Shown here: positions 33,501-42,726 of the stretch, one piece after another
Position numbering within the stretch: the stretch's first letter is position 1
Layout: each line of letters opens with the position of its first letter
From: Streptococcus sanguinis
Lineage (GTDB): Bacteria > Bacillota > Bacilli > Lactobacillales > Streptococcaceae
Direction of reading: 5' to 3'
Assembly: GCA_013378335.1 (NCBI GenBank)
Contig: CP040556.1
Location: 744,001-808,000, forward strand
Length of the DNA: 64,000 bases
Program-made: the position numbers and the translations under genes
The notes under the pieces: generated by a model
What the model saw: the letters and a program-made list of their open reading frames with translations, nothing else
Told to the model about the DNA's origin: nothing
Database searches by the model: none

Positions 33501-34358
33501 ATGACTTTTGAATATCAAAGCAAGATTTATCTAGGAGAGGTGGCACTTTATGTAGCTGACTTAGCGAGACAAAGAGATTTTTATCAGCACGTTTTAGGCC
33601 TGGAACTTTTGGAAGAGCAGGACGGAGAGGTGGCTTTGGGCAGGGACGGACAAGTGTTGGTGAGGCTTTTAGCGACTAATGACCGACAGTCCGTTAAGTC
33701 GGCTTACGGTCTTTATCATTTGGCACTTTTGCTTCCAAGCCGTCAAGCCTTAGCAGATATCCTGAAGCATTTATCAGAAAGTAAAGTTCCTATGGTTGGA
33801 GGGGCGGATCACGGTTACAGTGAAGCTATTTATCTGGAGGATCCAGAAGGCAACGGCATTGAGCTTTATCGGGACAAGCCTCAGGCTGATTGGGATATTC
33901 GGGAAGACGGTCGCATTATCGGAGTGACGGAAGCTCTAGCGGCTCAAGAAATCTATGAACTGGGTCAGGAAGTCCAGCCGTTTAGTATTGCTGAAGGCAC
34001 TCGTATGGGCCATGTCCATCTGTCTGTGAAAAATAGCAGAGTAGCCAGTCATTTTTACCAAAAGCTTCTAAGCTTGGAGGATAAATTTTCTTTACCTTCT
34101 GCTAGCTGGCTGGCATCAGGAAACTACCATCACCATTTAGCAGTTAATGAATGGGGAGGTTCTCACTTGAATCATCGCCAACCTAAGCAAATGGGACTAG
34201 CCTATTTTGAAGCGCAAGTTCAAGGGAAAGAAGACCTAGTAGCTATTTATGAAAACGCTCTGGACTTGCAGGCGTCAGTCCGATGGATTAGCTCCCAAGA
34301 GCTAGAAGTCACAGACCCAGATGGGATTGTGGCTAAAGTTAAGACAAGAGTGGTATAA
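33501..34358 (+). CDS. CatE/MhqO-like two-module VOC dioxygenase
   Basis: 285 residues with two VOC modules (about 8-125 and 165-280). Metal ligand regions: LGEVALYVADLARQRDFYQHVLGL and later MGHVHLSVKNSRVASHFYQKLL, then HHHLAVNEW. The single-chain duplication matches catechol-2,3-dioxygenase-like proteins (CatE, MhqO) that protect Bacillus from quinones. Three shared operator-like repeats link it to the upstream Rrf2 regulator, so a redox or electrophile response is a reasonable inference. Confidence 0.85.
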   Translation: MTFEYQSKIYLGEVALYVADLARQRDFYQHVLGLELLEEQDGEVALGRDGQVLVRLLATNDRQSVKSAYGLYHLALLLPSRQALADILKHLSESKVPMVGGADHGYSEAIYLEDPEGNGIELYRDKPQADWDIREDGRIIGVTEALAAQEIYELGQEVQPFSIAEGTRMGHVHLSVKNSRVASHFYQKLLSLEDKFSLPSASWLASGNYHHHLAVNEWGGSHLNHRQPKQMGLAYFEAQVQGKEDLVAIYENALDLQASVRWISSQELEVTDPDGIVAKVKTRVV

Positions 34359-34393
34359 TAAGGCATATTAAGAAAATCGAAGAAAGAAAAAAT

Positions 34394-34897
34394 ATGTACA
34401 AGACTTATTATGCATCACCGATTGGCCGGATTCTCATCTTGACAGACGCAAATGCCTTGTTGGGACTTTGGCTAGAGGGTCAGAAATATTTTGGGGCAGG
34501 CTACGATTTGGAGCAAGCGCAGCAGGAGGAGACAGAAGTTAGCCAGCATGTTGCTGCTTGGCTGGATGCTTATTTCAAGGGAGAAAATCCCGCGACAGAT
34601 GAAATTCCATTGGCACCTCAAGTGACTGAGTTTAGAAGCAAGGTTTTGACAGTGTTGCAGAAGATTCCCTATGGACAAACGGCTACTTATTCAGACATTC
34701 TACGAGAATTACAAGCCGAGTACGGTAAGATTGGATCGGCCAGAGCAGTCGGTGGTGCCATCGGCCATAATCCCATTTCCCTTCTGATTCCCTGCCACCG
34801 GATTGTCGGGAGTGATGGCAAGCTGACCGGCTATGCTGGAGGCCTTGATAAAAAAGCCTTTCTGTTGAAACTAGAAGCGGGGGAGAAGACTCAATAA
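34394..34897 (+). CDS. ogt: methylated-DNA--protein-cysteine methyltransferase
   Basis: A 167-residue O6-alkylguanine repair protein. The acceptor motif IPCHRIV (about residues 134-140) contains the active cysteine. The DNA-binding wing is GQTATYSDILRELQAEYGKIGSARAVGGAIGHNPISLLIPCHR. The N-terminal domain (MYKTYYASPIGRILILTDANALLGLW) is of the Ogt type. It lies 35 bases after the VOC gene and may share its transcript. Confidence 0.95.
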   Translation: MYKTYYASPIGRILILTDANALLGLWLEGQKYFGAGYDLEQAQQEETEVSQHVAAWLDAYFKGENPATDEIPLAPQVTEFRSKVLTVLQKIPYGQTATYSDILRELQAEYGKIGSARAVGGAIGHNPISLLIPCHRIVGSDGKLTGYAGGLDKKAFLLKLEAGEKTQ

Positions 34898-34960
34898 ATC
34901 TTTCTACTCAAGATTTTTACCATTTTACTGGTGAGAGTCTTTTGCTTGCATTAATAAACT

Positions 34961-35004
34961 AAAAACCCCTTTGTCAGCTGCTGTAAGTGACAAAGGGGTT
35001 TTTT
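34961..35004. terminator. strong bidirectional terminator ogt / siderophore operon
   Basis: AAAAACCCCTTTGTCA and TGACAAAGGGGTTTTT form a 16-bp stem with an 11-base loop, flanked by A and T tracts for convergent genes. A weaker hairpin lies just before it (34909-34932). Confidence 0.92.
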
Positions 35005-35005
35005 A

Positions 35006-35698
35006 TTAGTCGAGATGCCATTGTGTGGTCAGCCAGTCGGCAAAGGCCGCATAGCGCTCTTTGAGAGCTTCATGATGACCGTAAGGATCAAAGACGGAGC
35101 AAGTGGTAAGGATTTCTTTCTGAGTCAAGCGATGAATTTCTGCAGCATAAAAAGGAGCGTTGGAAAGTCGGTTTGAATGATTCGCGCCTTCAGTCTTTCC
35201 ATTCTGCAAATAGACTAGACAGTCCTTGTTTTTTAACTCCTGAGACCGGCAATAGTTGGTAAAACCTGGGTACCAAAAGGAACCGCAGATAGAAAAAACA
35301 CAGGGGATCTTGCAACCGCTATAGAGACTGTAAACAGCCGCTAGTCCACCGAGAGAGTAGCCACCATAGGCAATTCTCTTGTCATCCAGTAGGTAGTGCT
35401 GTCTGATTTCCGCTAATATACCGTTGAATAGTTTCTGATGGTAGCTATCCGCTCTGCCGCCAAAATCGGGATTGTCAGGCTTTAGAGCATTGGCTTTCCA
35501 GGGTGTATAATCGTCCAGCCTGTTGTTCGATATCAGTCCGATCAAGATTACCGATGGAGAAAGCCTGCTTAGGTAGTTTATCTGTCCATCATTTAGCAAG
35601 ATTGCTGGATAAGGTCGTGATCCGTCATAATCTTGGGGTAGGGCAATATTGACAGTGATACCCTCCCAGACAAAGATCTTATTTATTGACAAAGTCAT
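35006..35698 (-). CDS. siderophore-esterase-like alpha/beta hydrolase
   Basis: A 230-residue esterase of the putative esterase/Fes-IroE type. The nucleophile elbow is GGYSLGG (about residues 112-118), and a C-terminal FDPYGHHEAL supplies the likely catalytic His. It has no signal peptide, so it is cytoplasmic. It is the last gene of the ABC operon and overlaps the binding-protein gene by 20 bases. It presumably hydrolyses an imported ester siderophore to release iron. The substrate is inferred from context. Confidence 0.75.
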   Translation of the reverse strand: MTLSINKIFVWEGITVNIALPQDYDGSRPYPAILLNDGQINYLSRLSPSVILIGLISNNRLDDYTPWKANALKPDNPDFGGRADSYHQKLFNGILAEIRQHYLLDDKRIAYGGYSLGGLAAVYSLYSGCKIPCVFSICGSFWYPGFTNYCRSQELKNKDCLVYLQNGKTEGANHSNRLSNAPFYAAEIHRLTQKEILTTCSVFDPYGHHEALKERYAAFADWLTTQWHLD

Positions 35699-36706
35699 TG
35701 ATTTTCTCGAGTGAGTCGATTACAGCAGGTCCATAATCCATGAACTCATCATAGGAGATGGTCATGATTTTCTGATTTTTGACAGCTGGGACATCTTCTA
35801 GAACTGGATTGGCTTTCATTAGTTCAACTGCTTGCTCATCCAAGGCCTTGTTGCGGTCGCTGGTTACGTAGATGATGACTTCTGGATCCATAGAGACCAG
35901 ATTTTCCAAGGTTAGGTCAGAGGTTCCAGTCGCTACATTGGTATAGCCGAGCTGGTTGAGCAGACTCTCTTGCAGGGCAGATTTATAGGCACCGAAAGTC
36001 TCATCGTTGTAGGCACACATGATGAGCGCTTTTTTCTTTTCCCTTGACTAGCCTTATTGGTTTTCTTGACACTGTCAATTCTTGCCTGCAGCTGGTCAGC
36101 ATACTGATTGGCCTTGTCTTGGACATTAAAAATGGTTCCTATATTCTTAACATCTTCAACAATATTGCCTAGGTCTTGCTTGGTATTGGACAGGGAAGCC
36201 TTCTGTGTATAGACAGGGATTTTGTTTTCATTCCAGGCACTGACTGTCCCCAGAGACTTCTCGGAAAACATCATGTTTCGGCCAAGAAGAGCATCTGGCT
36301 CATAGGATAGCACAGTTTCCTGTGATACGGTTTTCTTGTCGCCGACTTGCGGAATGGTGGCAATATCAGCCTTGTATTTATCTGTGACATCGTTGTCTGG
36401 ATTGAGCATACCGGCGATCTTGTCTTTCAATCCTAGTTCAATCAAGATTTCGGTCGTCGAAAGGTTGTTGGTGATGACTTTTTCCGGTGCCTTTTCAAAG
36501 ACCTGATCAATCTCCTTGCCTTCGGCATCGTAAGTTTTGATTGTCACTGGATATTTTGTCTCTGCTGTGCTCTTTTTCGCGCTTTCTGTTTTGGAGGAAG
36601 ATTGTGAAGTTGAGCTTTCTTTCGTGCTCTCCTGAGATGAAGAATTGCAGGCTGCCATTGTCAGTGCAGCAGTTGCGACGAGTAAGATACTGAGTGTTTT
36701 TTTCAT
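35679..36706 (-). pseudogene. iron-siderophore ABC substrate-binding lipoprotein, frameshifted in an A run
   Basis: The N-terminal frame has a lipoprotein signal (LTMAAC, Cys about residue 19), a Ser-rich linker and a FatB/CeuA-like fold (KAPEKVITNNLSTTEILIELGLKDKIAG). At the plus-strand T6 run 36030-36035 the frame is lost after QGKRKK. One extra A on the coding strand restores GKRKKALIMCAYNDETFGAYK and joins the second frame (through LENLVSMDPEVIIYVTSDRN to the stop). The repaired protein is about 342 residues, normal for class III binding proteins. It may be a sequencing error. Confidence 0.85.
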
Positions 36707-36761
36707 ATTGCCTTCCTTTCTTGGGCTTGGAGCTTGTATAGATAAAGCTGAGAGCAGGCTC

Positions 36762-37517
36762 TTATAGATACTGAATCATGGCCTGTCGATCCTTGGTCCA
36801 GATTACTTTGCTCTGAATACCGTAAACGGCTTGCAGTGAATCATGGGTGATGGCCTCCTTTGGAGCACCTTGGTATGCAATCTCACCTCCTTTCATGAGG
36901 TACAAATAGTCTGAATACCGACAAGCCAGTTGGATATCGTGTAAAACAGCCAAAACATTGATGTTCAGGTCTTTGACGATACGCAGCATATCCAGCTGGT
37001 ATTTGATATCCAGATGATTGGTCGGCTCGTCTAAGAGCAGTAGGCTTGGCTGCTGGGCCAAAGCGCGTGCCAGCAGGACTCTTTGCTTCTCTCCACCAGA
37101 CAGGGATAGATAGGTTCGCTCTCCCTTGTCTAGCATGTCCACCTGTCTCAAGGCATGACGGACAAGGGCATAGTCTTTTTCGCTCTCTTTTTGAAAAAGG
37201 GACAGATGTGGCGTCCTGCCCAGCATGACGATTTCTTGGACGGTGCAGTCAAACTGAAGATGGTTAAACTGAGTTACAACGGCTATTTTCTGGGCTGCTT
37301 TTTTTATGCTGACCTGTTCAAGTGGCCTACCGTTTAGATAAATATCCCCGCTGTTAGGTTTGATTTGGCGGTAGATGGTTTTGAGCAGACTAGTTTTGCC
37401 GCTTCCGTTGGGCCCTAAAATGGTGTGAAACTGATTTCCCTCGACCGTGAGTGAAATCCCTCTTAAGATTTCTTTTTGGCCGACAGTATAGTGGATATTT
37501 TGGCAAGTTAGATCCAT
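36762..37517 (-). CDS. ferric-siderophore ABC transporter ATPase (FecE/FhuC-like)
   Basis: 251 residues: Walker A GPNGSGKTS (about 33-41), signature LSGGEKQR (about 135-142), Walker B LLLLDEPTNHLD (about 156-167) and the switch His in AVLHDIQLA. The closest group is FecE/FhuC-type importers of iron chelates. It follows the permease by one base and precedes the binding-protein gene. Confidence 0.93.
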   Translation of the reverse strand: MDLTCQNIHYTVGQKEILRGISLTVEGNQFHTILGPNGSGKTSLLKTIYRQIKPNSGDIYLNGRPLEQVSIKKAAQKIAVVTQFNHLQFDCTVQEIVMLGRTPHLSLFQKESEKDYALVRHALRQVDMLDKGERTYLSLSGGEKQRVLLARALAQQPSLLLLDEPTNHLDIKYQLDMLRIVKDLNINVLAVLHDIQLACRYSDYLYLMKGGEIAYQGAPKEAITHDSLQAVYGIQSKVIWTKDRQAMIQYL

Positions 37518-37518
37518 A

Positions 37519-38565
37519 TCAGCTGCTTACCTCCTTTCGGCTTTTGGCTACAATGTAGATAAAGAAGGGTGCACCGACCAAAGCGGTGAAGATTCCAATC
37601 GGCAGCTCGGCATTTTTGACCAAAATTCGAGCTAAAACATCTGCCCAGACAAGAAAGAGAGAGCCGAGCAGGGTAGCAATAGGAAAGAGCCTTTTGTAGT
37701 TGGTACCGACTAATCTTCGAGCAATGTGCGGAGTGATTAGTCCAACGAAGCCGATAATGCCGCAGCAGGCAACCAGTACCGCTGTCATGACTGCGACAAC
37801 TGTGATATAAAGGAACCAGTAAAAACGCAGAGGCACCCCCAGTGTCAAAGCTGCTTCGTCCCCCATCATCATAGTATTGAAAATACGATACTGGGAACAG
37901 AAAAACAAAAAGGAGAGACCAACAACAAGAGCCGGCAAGGCAAGATCTGACCAAGAAGTTCCGGCTAGTGAGCCCATGGTCCAGAACTTGATTGTCATAA
38001 GGCTGTCAGCATTAGCACCGACAGAAATGATAAAGTTAGAAAAGGCGATAAAAAGGGCATTTACAACTGTTCCTGATAAAATCAGACTGCTTGTCGTCAT
38101 TTTTCCCTGCATGGATGCGATAAAAAGGACCACTGCCGATGCCAGAATGGCTCCTATAAAGGCACCTGTGCCAGTAATGGATTTGAGCCCTAAGATAATG
38201 CTCAGTGTGGCTCCGAAGGTTGCACCCGCTGAAATTCCTAGGATATAAGGCTCTGCGATGGGATTATTGACAGTAGATTGCATGACGCTGCCACAGACAG
38301 ACAGCCCAGCACCAGCTAGGATTCCCAAGATCACTCTTGGAACCCGCATGTTCCAAACAATAGCGATTGTAGACGGCGATAGTTTGCCTGTGCCAAGGGA
38401 AAATCCGAGCTTACTGAAAATAATCTGGTAAGTATCTTGTATGTCAATAGTAACTGATCCCAAAGAAACAGCTAAAAAGAGAGAGAAAGCCAGAAAAATG
38501 ATGAGAAGCAAGAGCAGGCAGATATAGCGAGAAAATCCGTGATTTTCTGACCTTTTGAAGAGCAT
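37519..38565 (-). CDS. ferric-siderophore ABC permease (FecCD family)
   Basis: 348 residues from ATG 38565. This start has AAGGAGG 6 bases upstream. A longer frame to 38613 would begin almost at the predicted transcription start (extended -10 at 38619-38627), so it is rejected. About ten membrane helices; typical FecCD pieces include MRVPRVILGILAGAGLSVCGSVMQSTVNNPIAEPYILGISAGA and GLITPHIARRLVGTNYKRLFP. A single permease gene implies a homodimeric channel. Confidence 0.93.
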   Translation of the reverse strand: MLFKRSENHGFSRYICLLLLLIIFLAFSLFLAVSLGSVTIDIQDTYQIIFSKLGFSLGTGKLSPSTIAIVWNMRVPRVILGILAGAGLSVCGSVMQSTVNNPIAEPYILGISAGATFGATLSIILGLKSITGTGAFIGAILASAVVLFIASMQGKMTTSSLILSGTVVNALFIAFSNFIISVGANADSLMTIKFWTMGSLAGTSWSDLALPALVVGLSFLFFCSQYRIFNTMMMGDEAALTLGVPLRFYWFLYITVVAVMTAVLVACCGIIGFVGLITPHIARRLVGTNYKRLFPIATLLGSLFLVWADVLARILVKNAELPIGIFTALVGAPFFIYIVAKSRKEVSS

Positions 38566-38618
38566 CCAGACCTCCTTAACAGCAAAGATTAGAATTTTTA
38601 GACAATTTTTCATAAAAA

Positions 38619-38627
38619 ATTATAACA
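38619..38627 (-). promoter_or_regulatory. extended -10 promoter of siderophore operon
   Basis: Minus-strand TGTTATAAT, 54 bases upstream of the preferred permease start. No clear Fur or other metal-regulator palindrome is seen beside it. Confidence 0.55.
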
Positions 38628-39077
38628 TTTTTAAATCAGAAGGGCAAGAAGGGATAAAAACCTCTGATATGACAAGGTTTGATGATGCTTTATCTTTTCA
38701 GTGATGAAAACATCTTGCTGGTGTAAAAAATGGTTAGAGCTGAGTAATTGAGTTTTTCGGAATGTCTCTAGAAACGACTTCATTGGAGAAAAAGTGGGTG
38801 AATCTAAATGACTTAGTATAATTACTAGGAAACAAGAAAAAACGACAGAAACTTTTCTATCGTTTTTTGAAATTATAAATGCGTAAGGACTAAGAGCGCT
38901 ATAACGATATTCAAAACCTATTTGAGCTAAAGAAGAGTGAGAAGCGGTCACTTTATTCAATTTTCTCATTAATCAAAAAGTGATGCCTGAAAGCCTCCAA
39001 CAATGATAGCTAAAATGGTCAGATGGCTTTTGCCAAGCCTAATAATCATTCAAGACATAATATAGGCTTATAAAATT
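38628..39077. other. 450-base intergenic stretch without a convincing gene
   Basis: A minus-strand 112-codon frame exists (38631-38969), but its protein has no family look, no plausible Shine-Dalgarno and biased composition, so I leave it out. AAAACGACAGAAA/TTTCTATCGTTTT (about 38842-38867) is a terminator-like hairpin. The remainder looks like degraded sequence. Confidence 0.5.
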
Positions 39078-40160
39078 CTATTCAAAATACAGCAAGTCCT
39101 TGCTAGTTTCGGTGAAGAGTTCAAAACCATTCTTAGTGACATGGCCGCAGTCTTCGATGCGGACACCGACCTTGCCAGGGATGTAGATACCAGGCTCAAC
39201 AGAGAAGCACATGCCTTCTTCAATGACCATGTCGTTGCCCTCCATAATAGATGGAAATTCGTGAACATCCATACCGATACCATGGCCGAGACGGTGGTTG
39301 AAATACTCACCATAGCCCGCTTTTTCGATGACTTGCCGAGCAGCACGGTCTACTTCATGAGCTGTGACACCTGGCTTGATAAAATCAAGAGCAGCTTGTT
39401 GGGCTTCTAAAGTCAGATGGTAGATATTTTTTTTGAACTGGTCCGGCTGGCCAACAGCAACGGTCCGTGTCATATCGCTGGCATAGCCATTAACCATGCA
39501 GCCCAGGTCAAAGAGCAGGAGGGCGTTATTTTCGACTTTATTGGCACCGGGAATTCCGTGCGGATTAGCTGCATTATTTCCCGTCAGCACCATGGTTTCA
39601 AAGCTCATCTCATAACCTTCTCGCTTGATGGCAAAGTCAATCTGAGCGATGATATCTGTTTCAGTATTGTCCAGTGAGATATTGTCAAAACCAATATTAA
39701 CAGCCTTGTCAGCATATTGCCCAGCTACCAGCATTTTCTGGATTTCATCGGCAGACTTAATCAGGCGCAAGCGGTTGACGTAAGGAGTCAGGTTGGCAAA
39801 TTCTGCGCTATCAAAGACAGTTTTCAATCCATGATATTTGGTCAAAATCAAGTTATCAAACTCAAGAGCGACAGTCTTGAAGGAGTGAGCCGGCAGGGCA
39901 GCTTTAATCTTCTGCCAAGGATTTTCGGAGTCCATATAGCCAAGGACTGAAAAGGGAACAGCTCCTGAAGCCCGCTCAACTTCTAGAGCTGGTACGAAGA
40001 GCAGGGGTTCATGGTCAGGATAGACAAACAAAAACATCTGCCGCTCATGCGGGTCGCTGTAGAAACCAGTCAGATAATTGATAGTGACAGGATCAGACAG
40101 GACAGCAGCATCTAGCTTCTCATTCTCGAGATAGTGGGTGATTTGTTGGATTTTTGTCAT
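39078..40160 (-). CDS. pepQ: Xaa-Pro dipeptidase (prolidase)
   Basis: 360 residues from ATG 40160, 8 bases after AAGG; an in-frame GTG at 40166 is a poorer choice. M24 metallopeptidase: LLLFDLGCMVNGYASDMTRTVAV (two metal aspartates), HRLGHGIGMDVHEFP (metal His) and GMCFSVEPGIYIPGKVGVRIEDC (two metal glutamates). It splits Xaa-Pro dipeptides in the cytoplasm. It is divergent from ccpA, the standard lactic-acid-bacterial arrangement. Confidence 0.96.
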   Translation of the reverse strand: MTKIQQITHYLENEKLDAAVLSDPVTINYLTGFYSDPHERQMFLFVYPDHEPLLFVPALEVERASGAVPFSVLGYMDSENPWQKIKAALPAHSFKTVALEFDNLILTKYHGLKTVFDSAEFANLTPYVNRLRLIKSADEIQKMLVAGQYADKAVNIGFDNISLDNTETDIIAQIDFAIKREGYEMSFETMVLTGNNAANPHGIPGANKVENNALLLFDLGCMVNGYASDMTRTVAVGQPDQFKKNIYHLTLEAQQAALDFIKPGVTAHEVDRAARQVIEKAGYGEYFNHRLGHGIGMDVHEFPSIMEGNDMVIEEGMCFSVEPGIYIPGKVGVRIEDCGHVTKNGFELFTETSKDLLYFE

Positions 40161-40241
40161 GGTCACAACCTTCTTTCTATGCCTCTATTTTGGCAAAAAA
40201 TGTCAAAAAAAGCAAGACTTTTCAAAAACTTATCAAAATAC

Positions 40242-40270
40242 TTGAAAGTGTTTACAAGAAGTGATAAAAT
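40242..40270 (+). promoter_or_regulatory. ccpA promoter with overlapping cre-like site
   Basis: TTGAAA (40242-40247), 17 bases, TAAAAT (40265-40270). TGAAAGTGTTTACA (40243-40256) matches the 14-base cre consensus except for one base in the central CG, suggesting autoregulation and effects on divergent pepQ. Confidence 0.6.
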
Positions 40271-40322
40271 GGTGAATGTAGGAAAGTGAAAACGATATTT
40301 TCAATAGAAGAAAGGAAACTAT

Positions 40323-41327
40323 ATGAACACAGACGACACAGTAACCATTTATGATGTCGCCCGTGAAGCGGGAGTTTCGATGGCGACAGTCAGTCGGGTA
40401 GTGAATGGAAACAAGAACGTCAAAGAAAACACACGTAAAAAAGTTTTAGAGGTCATTGATCGTCTTGACTATCGTCCAAATGCAGTAGCACGTGGCCTAG
40501 CCAGCAAGAAGACTACAACCGTCGGCGTTGTCATTCCAAATATTACCAATAGCTATTTCTCAACCCTGGCAAAAGGGATTGATGATATTGCTGAAATGTA
40601 TAAATACAATATTGTCTTGGCTAACAGTGATGAGGACGATGATAAGGAAGTCTCCGTTGTCAATACCCTCTTTTCTAAACAGGTGGATGGCATTATTTTC
40701 ATGGGCTATCATCTGACGGAGAAAATTCGCTCAGAGTTTTCTCGTTCGCGTACACCGGTCGTTTTGGCGGGTACTGTCGATGTGGAGCATCAGCTTCCGA
40801 GCGTCAATATTGACTACAAACAAGCAACGGTTGATGCTGTAGAATTACTGGCTAAACGCAATAAGAAAATTGCCTTTGTCAGCGGACCGCTTGTAGATGA
40901 TATCAACGGGAAAATCCGTCTATCAGGCTATAAAGATGGCTTGAAGAACAAGAAGCTTTCATACAGCGAAGGCTTGGTTTTTGAATCTAAATATTCTTAT
41001 GATGATGGCTACCACTTGGCAGAGCGTGTCATTGCTTCCAAAGCAACTGCAGCTTTTGTCACAGGAGATGAACTGGCAGCAGGCCTCTTAAATGGTCTGT
41101 CTGATCAAGGCATCAAGGTTCCAGAAGATTTTGAAATCATTACCAGTGATGATTCGCAAGTAGCTCGTTTCACTCGTCCTAACCTTTCCACAATCGGTCA
41201 GCCCCTCTATGACATCGGCGCTATCAGTATGCGCATGCTGACTAAGATTATGCATAAGGAAGAATTGGAAGAACGCGAAGTTCTCCTAGCTCACAGCATT
41301 AGCGAGCGTAAATCAACTCGGAAATAA
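40323..41327 (+). CDS. ccpA: catabolite control protein A
   Basis: A 334-residue LacI-family master regulator of carbon catabolite control. DNA-binding domain: TIYDVAREAGVSMATVSRVVNGNKNVKENTRKKVLEVIDRLDYRPNAVARGLASKKT (about residues 8-64), with the hinge helix NAVARGLA. The core is of the periplasmic-binding fold and includes the HPr-Ser46-P contact region. Full length. A cre-like site overlaps its promoter, and a 177-bp hairpin repeat follows the gene and ends in a T run. Confidence 0.98.
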   Translation: MNTDDTVTIYDVAREAGVSMATVSRVVNGNKNVKENTRKKVLEVIDRLDYRPNAVARGLASKKTTTVGVVIPNITNSYFSTLAKGIDDIAEMYKYNIVLANSDEDDDKEVSVVNTLFSKQVDGIIFMGYHLTEKIRSEFSRSRTPVVLAGTVDVEHQLPSVNIDYKQATVDAVELLAKRNKKIAFVSGPLVDDINGKIRLSGYKDGLKNKKLSYSEGLVFESKYSYDDGYHLAERVIASKATAAFVTGDELAAGLLNGLSDQGIKVPEDFEIITSDDSQVARFTRPNLSTIGQPLYDIGAISMRMLTKIMHKEELEEREVLLAHSISERKSTRK

Positions 41328-41431
41328 GCGGTGATCTGCAAGTCTGATTAGGAACTTCTCTGAGCTTGAAAAGCGAGCGAAGAGACTAAGTCAATGACTG
41401 CTTTAAGAGAGTTTCATGACTATGAAGCGAG

Positions 41432-41608
41432 GAGAGTGGGACAGAAATCGGTAATTCGTTAGAATTCGATTTCGTCGTCCCACCTCCGCACAGTTGAGTA
41501 GGGCTGTAAAAGCTGATGAAATCAGCGTAGTAGAGCCCACTCAACCACTGCGTCTTGCTCGACAATCCAAAGACAATTGAGAGGCTAGGACTTTTGTCCC
41601 AGCCTCTT
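41432..41608. repeat. 177-bp dispersed repeat, copy B
   Basis: Reverse-complement partner of 8611-8787 with two mismatches. It contains a hairpin GTGGGACAGAAATCG...CGATTTCGTCGTCCCAC and a second hairpin GAGGCTAGGAC/GTCCCAGCCTC followed by T6. Its orientation relative to ccpA is the same as copy A relative to ald. Probably a mobile miniature element that acts as a terminator. Confidence 0.9.
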
Positions 41609-41727
41609 TTTTGTGTTTCCATTTAGCTAGGGGTACTTTTCTAAGCCTATCAGGCTTTGGATGGATTTTTTACCTCATTTGCCCTTGTGGTTTTCCTTTT
41701 TATTTGATTTTCGGTATAATAGGAAGT

Positions 41728-42725
41728 ATGAAAGTATTACTGTATCTTGAAGGAAAGTCCGTTTTGGAGAAATCAGGAATCGGCCGAGCCCTCCAGCATC
41801 AGATGCATGCCTTGGATTTGGCTGGGATTCCTTATACGACGGACGTTTTAGGAGATTATGATGTGGTCCACATCAATACCTATGGTCCCCGTAGCTTGCT
41901 TCTTCTGCATGCTGCCAAGAGGGGCAATAAAAAAGTGATTATGCATGGGCATTCGACCAAGGAGGACTTTGAAAATTCCTTTATTGGATCCAATCTCTTT
42001 GCTCCGCTTTTTGGTAAATATCTGACGCACATGTATAAAAAGGCGGATTTCATTATCACGCCATCTGAGTATTCCAAGCAGCTGATCCAGTCTTATGGAG
42101 TCACTACGCCTATGGTGGCTGTGTCAAACGGTATTGACCTGCCTAAGTATAAGAAAGATGCTCGCAAGGAAGAAGTTTTTAAAAATATTTTAAGATTGAA
42201 GAAGGGCAGAAGGTGGTTGTCTGTGCTGGCCTTTATTTCCGCCGCAAGGGGATTGAGGACTTTGTAGAGGTTGCCCGCAGGATGCCAGATGTGCGCTTTA
42301 TCTGGCTGGGCTCTATCAATCTCTGGCTGATTCCGCGAAAGATTCGTCGTCTGGTTCTCTTTGACCATCCTGATAATGTTGAATTTCCCGGCTATTTTAA
42401 GGGAGCGATATTTCAGGGAGCCATGTCTGGAGCAGATGCCTTCTTTTTCCCGTCCTATGAGGAAACTGAAGGAATTGTTGTCCTGGAAGCCTTGGCCAGT
42501 GAGCAGAATGTTGTGCTGCGTGATATTCCGGTCTATCAGGGCTGGGTGGATGAGCGTTCAGCCGAGCTCTGTCATAACGTAGACGAGTTTGTCCAGTCTC
42601 TGAGAAATATCTTGGATAAAAAGGTGGATAAGCGTGAAGCAGGCTATCAAGTGGCTAAAAGCCGAGCCATTGACGATGTTTCAGGTCAGTTAGTTGAGGC
42701 TTATCAAACAGTTTTGGAGATGTAA
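41728..42725 (+). pseudogene. cpoA: CpoA-like GT4 glycosyltransferase, frameshifted in an A run
   Basis: From ATG 41728, MKVLLYLEGKSVLEKSGIGRAL to EEVFKN, then out of frame. One more A in the A5 run 42181-42185 restores VFKKYFKIEEGQKVVVCAGLYFRRKG and joins the second frame (GADAFFFPSYEETEGIVVLEALA, the GT4 EX7E motif) to 42725. The repaired length is about 332 residues, matching CpoA, the pneumococcal galactosyltransferase that builds Gal-Glc-diacylglycerol. A TATAAT at 41715-41720 is so close that the transcript would start about one base before the ATG, unless another promoter is used. Confidence 0.8.
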
Positions 42726-42726
42726 G

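Noticed and set aside
38566-38613. N-terminal extension of the siderophore permease
   Set aside because: It would start at the predicted transcription start, while ATG 38565 has a strong AAGGAGG.
38631-38969. Minus-strand 112-codon open frame between the siderophore operon and pepQ
   Set aside because: No plausible Shine-Dalgarno, odd composition, no recognisable motif; contains a terminator-like hairpin.
40276-40303. GAAAACGATATTTTC near ccpA as a second cre
   Set aside because: The half-sites fit but the centre is too long for the cre consensus.
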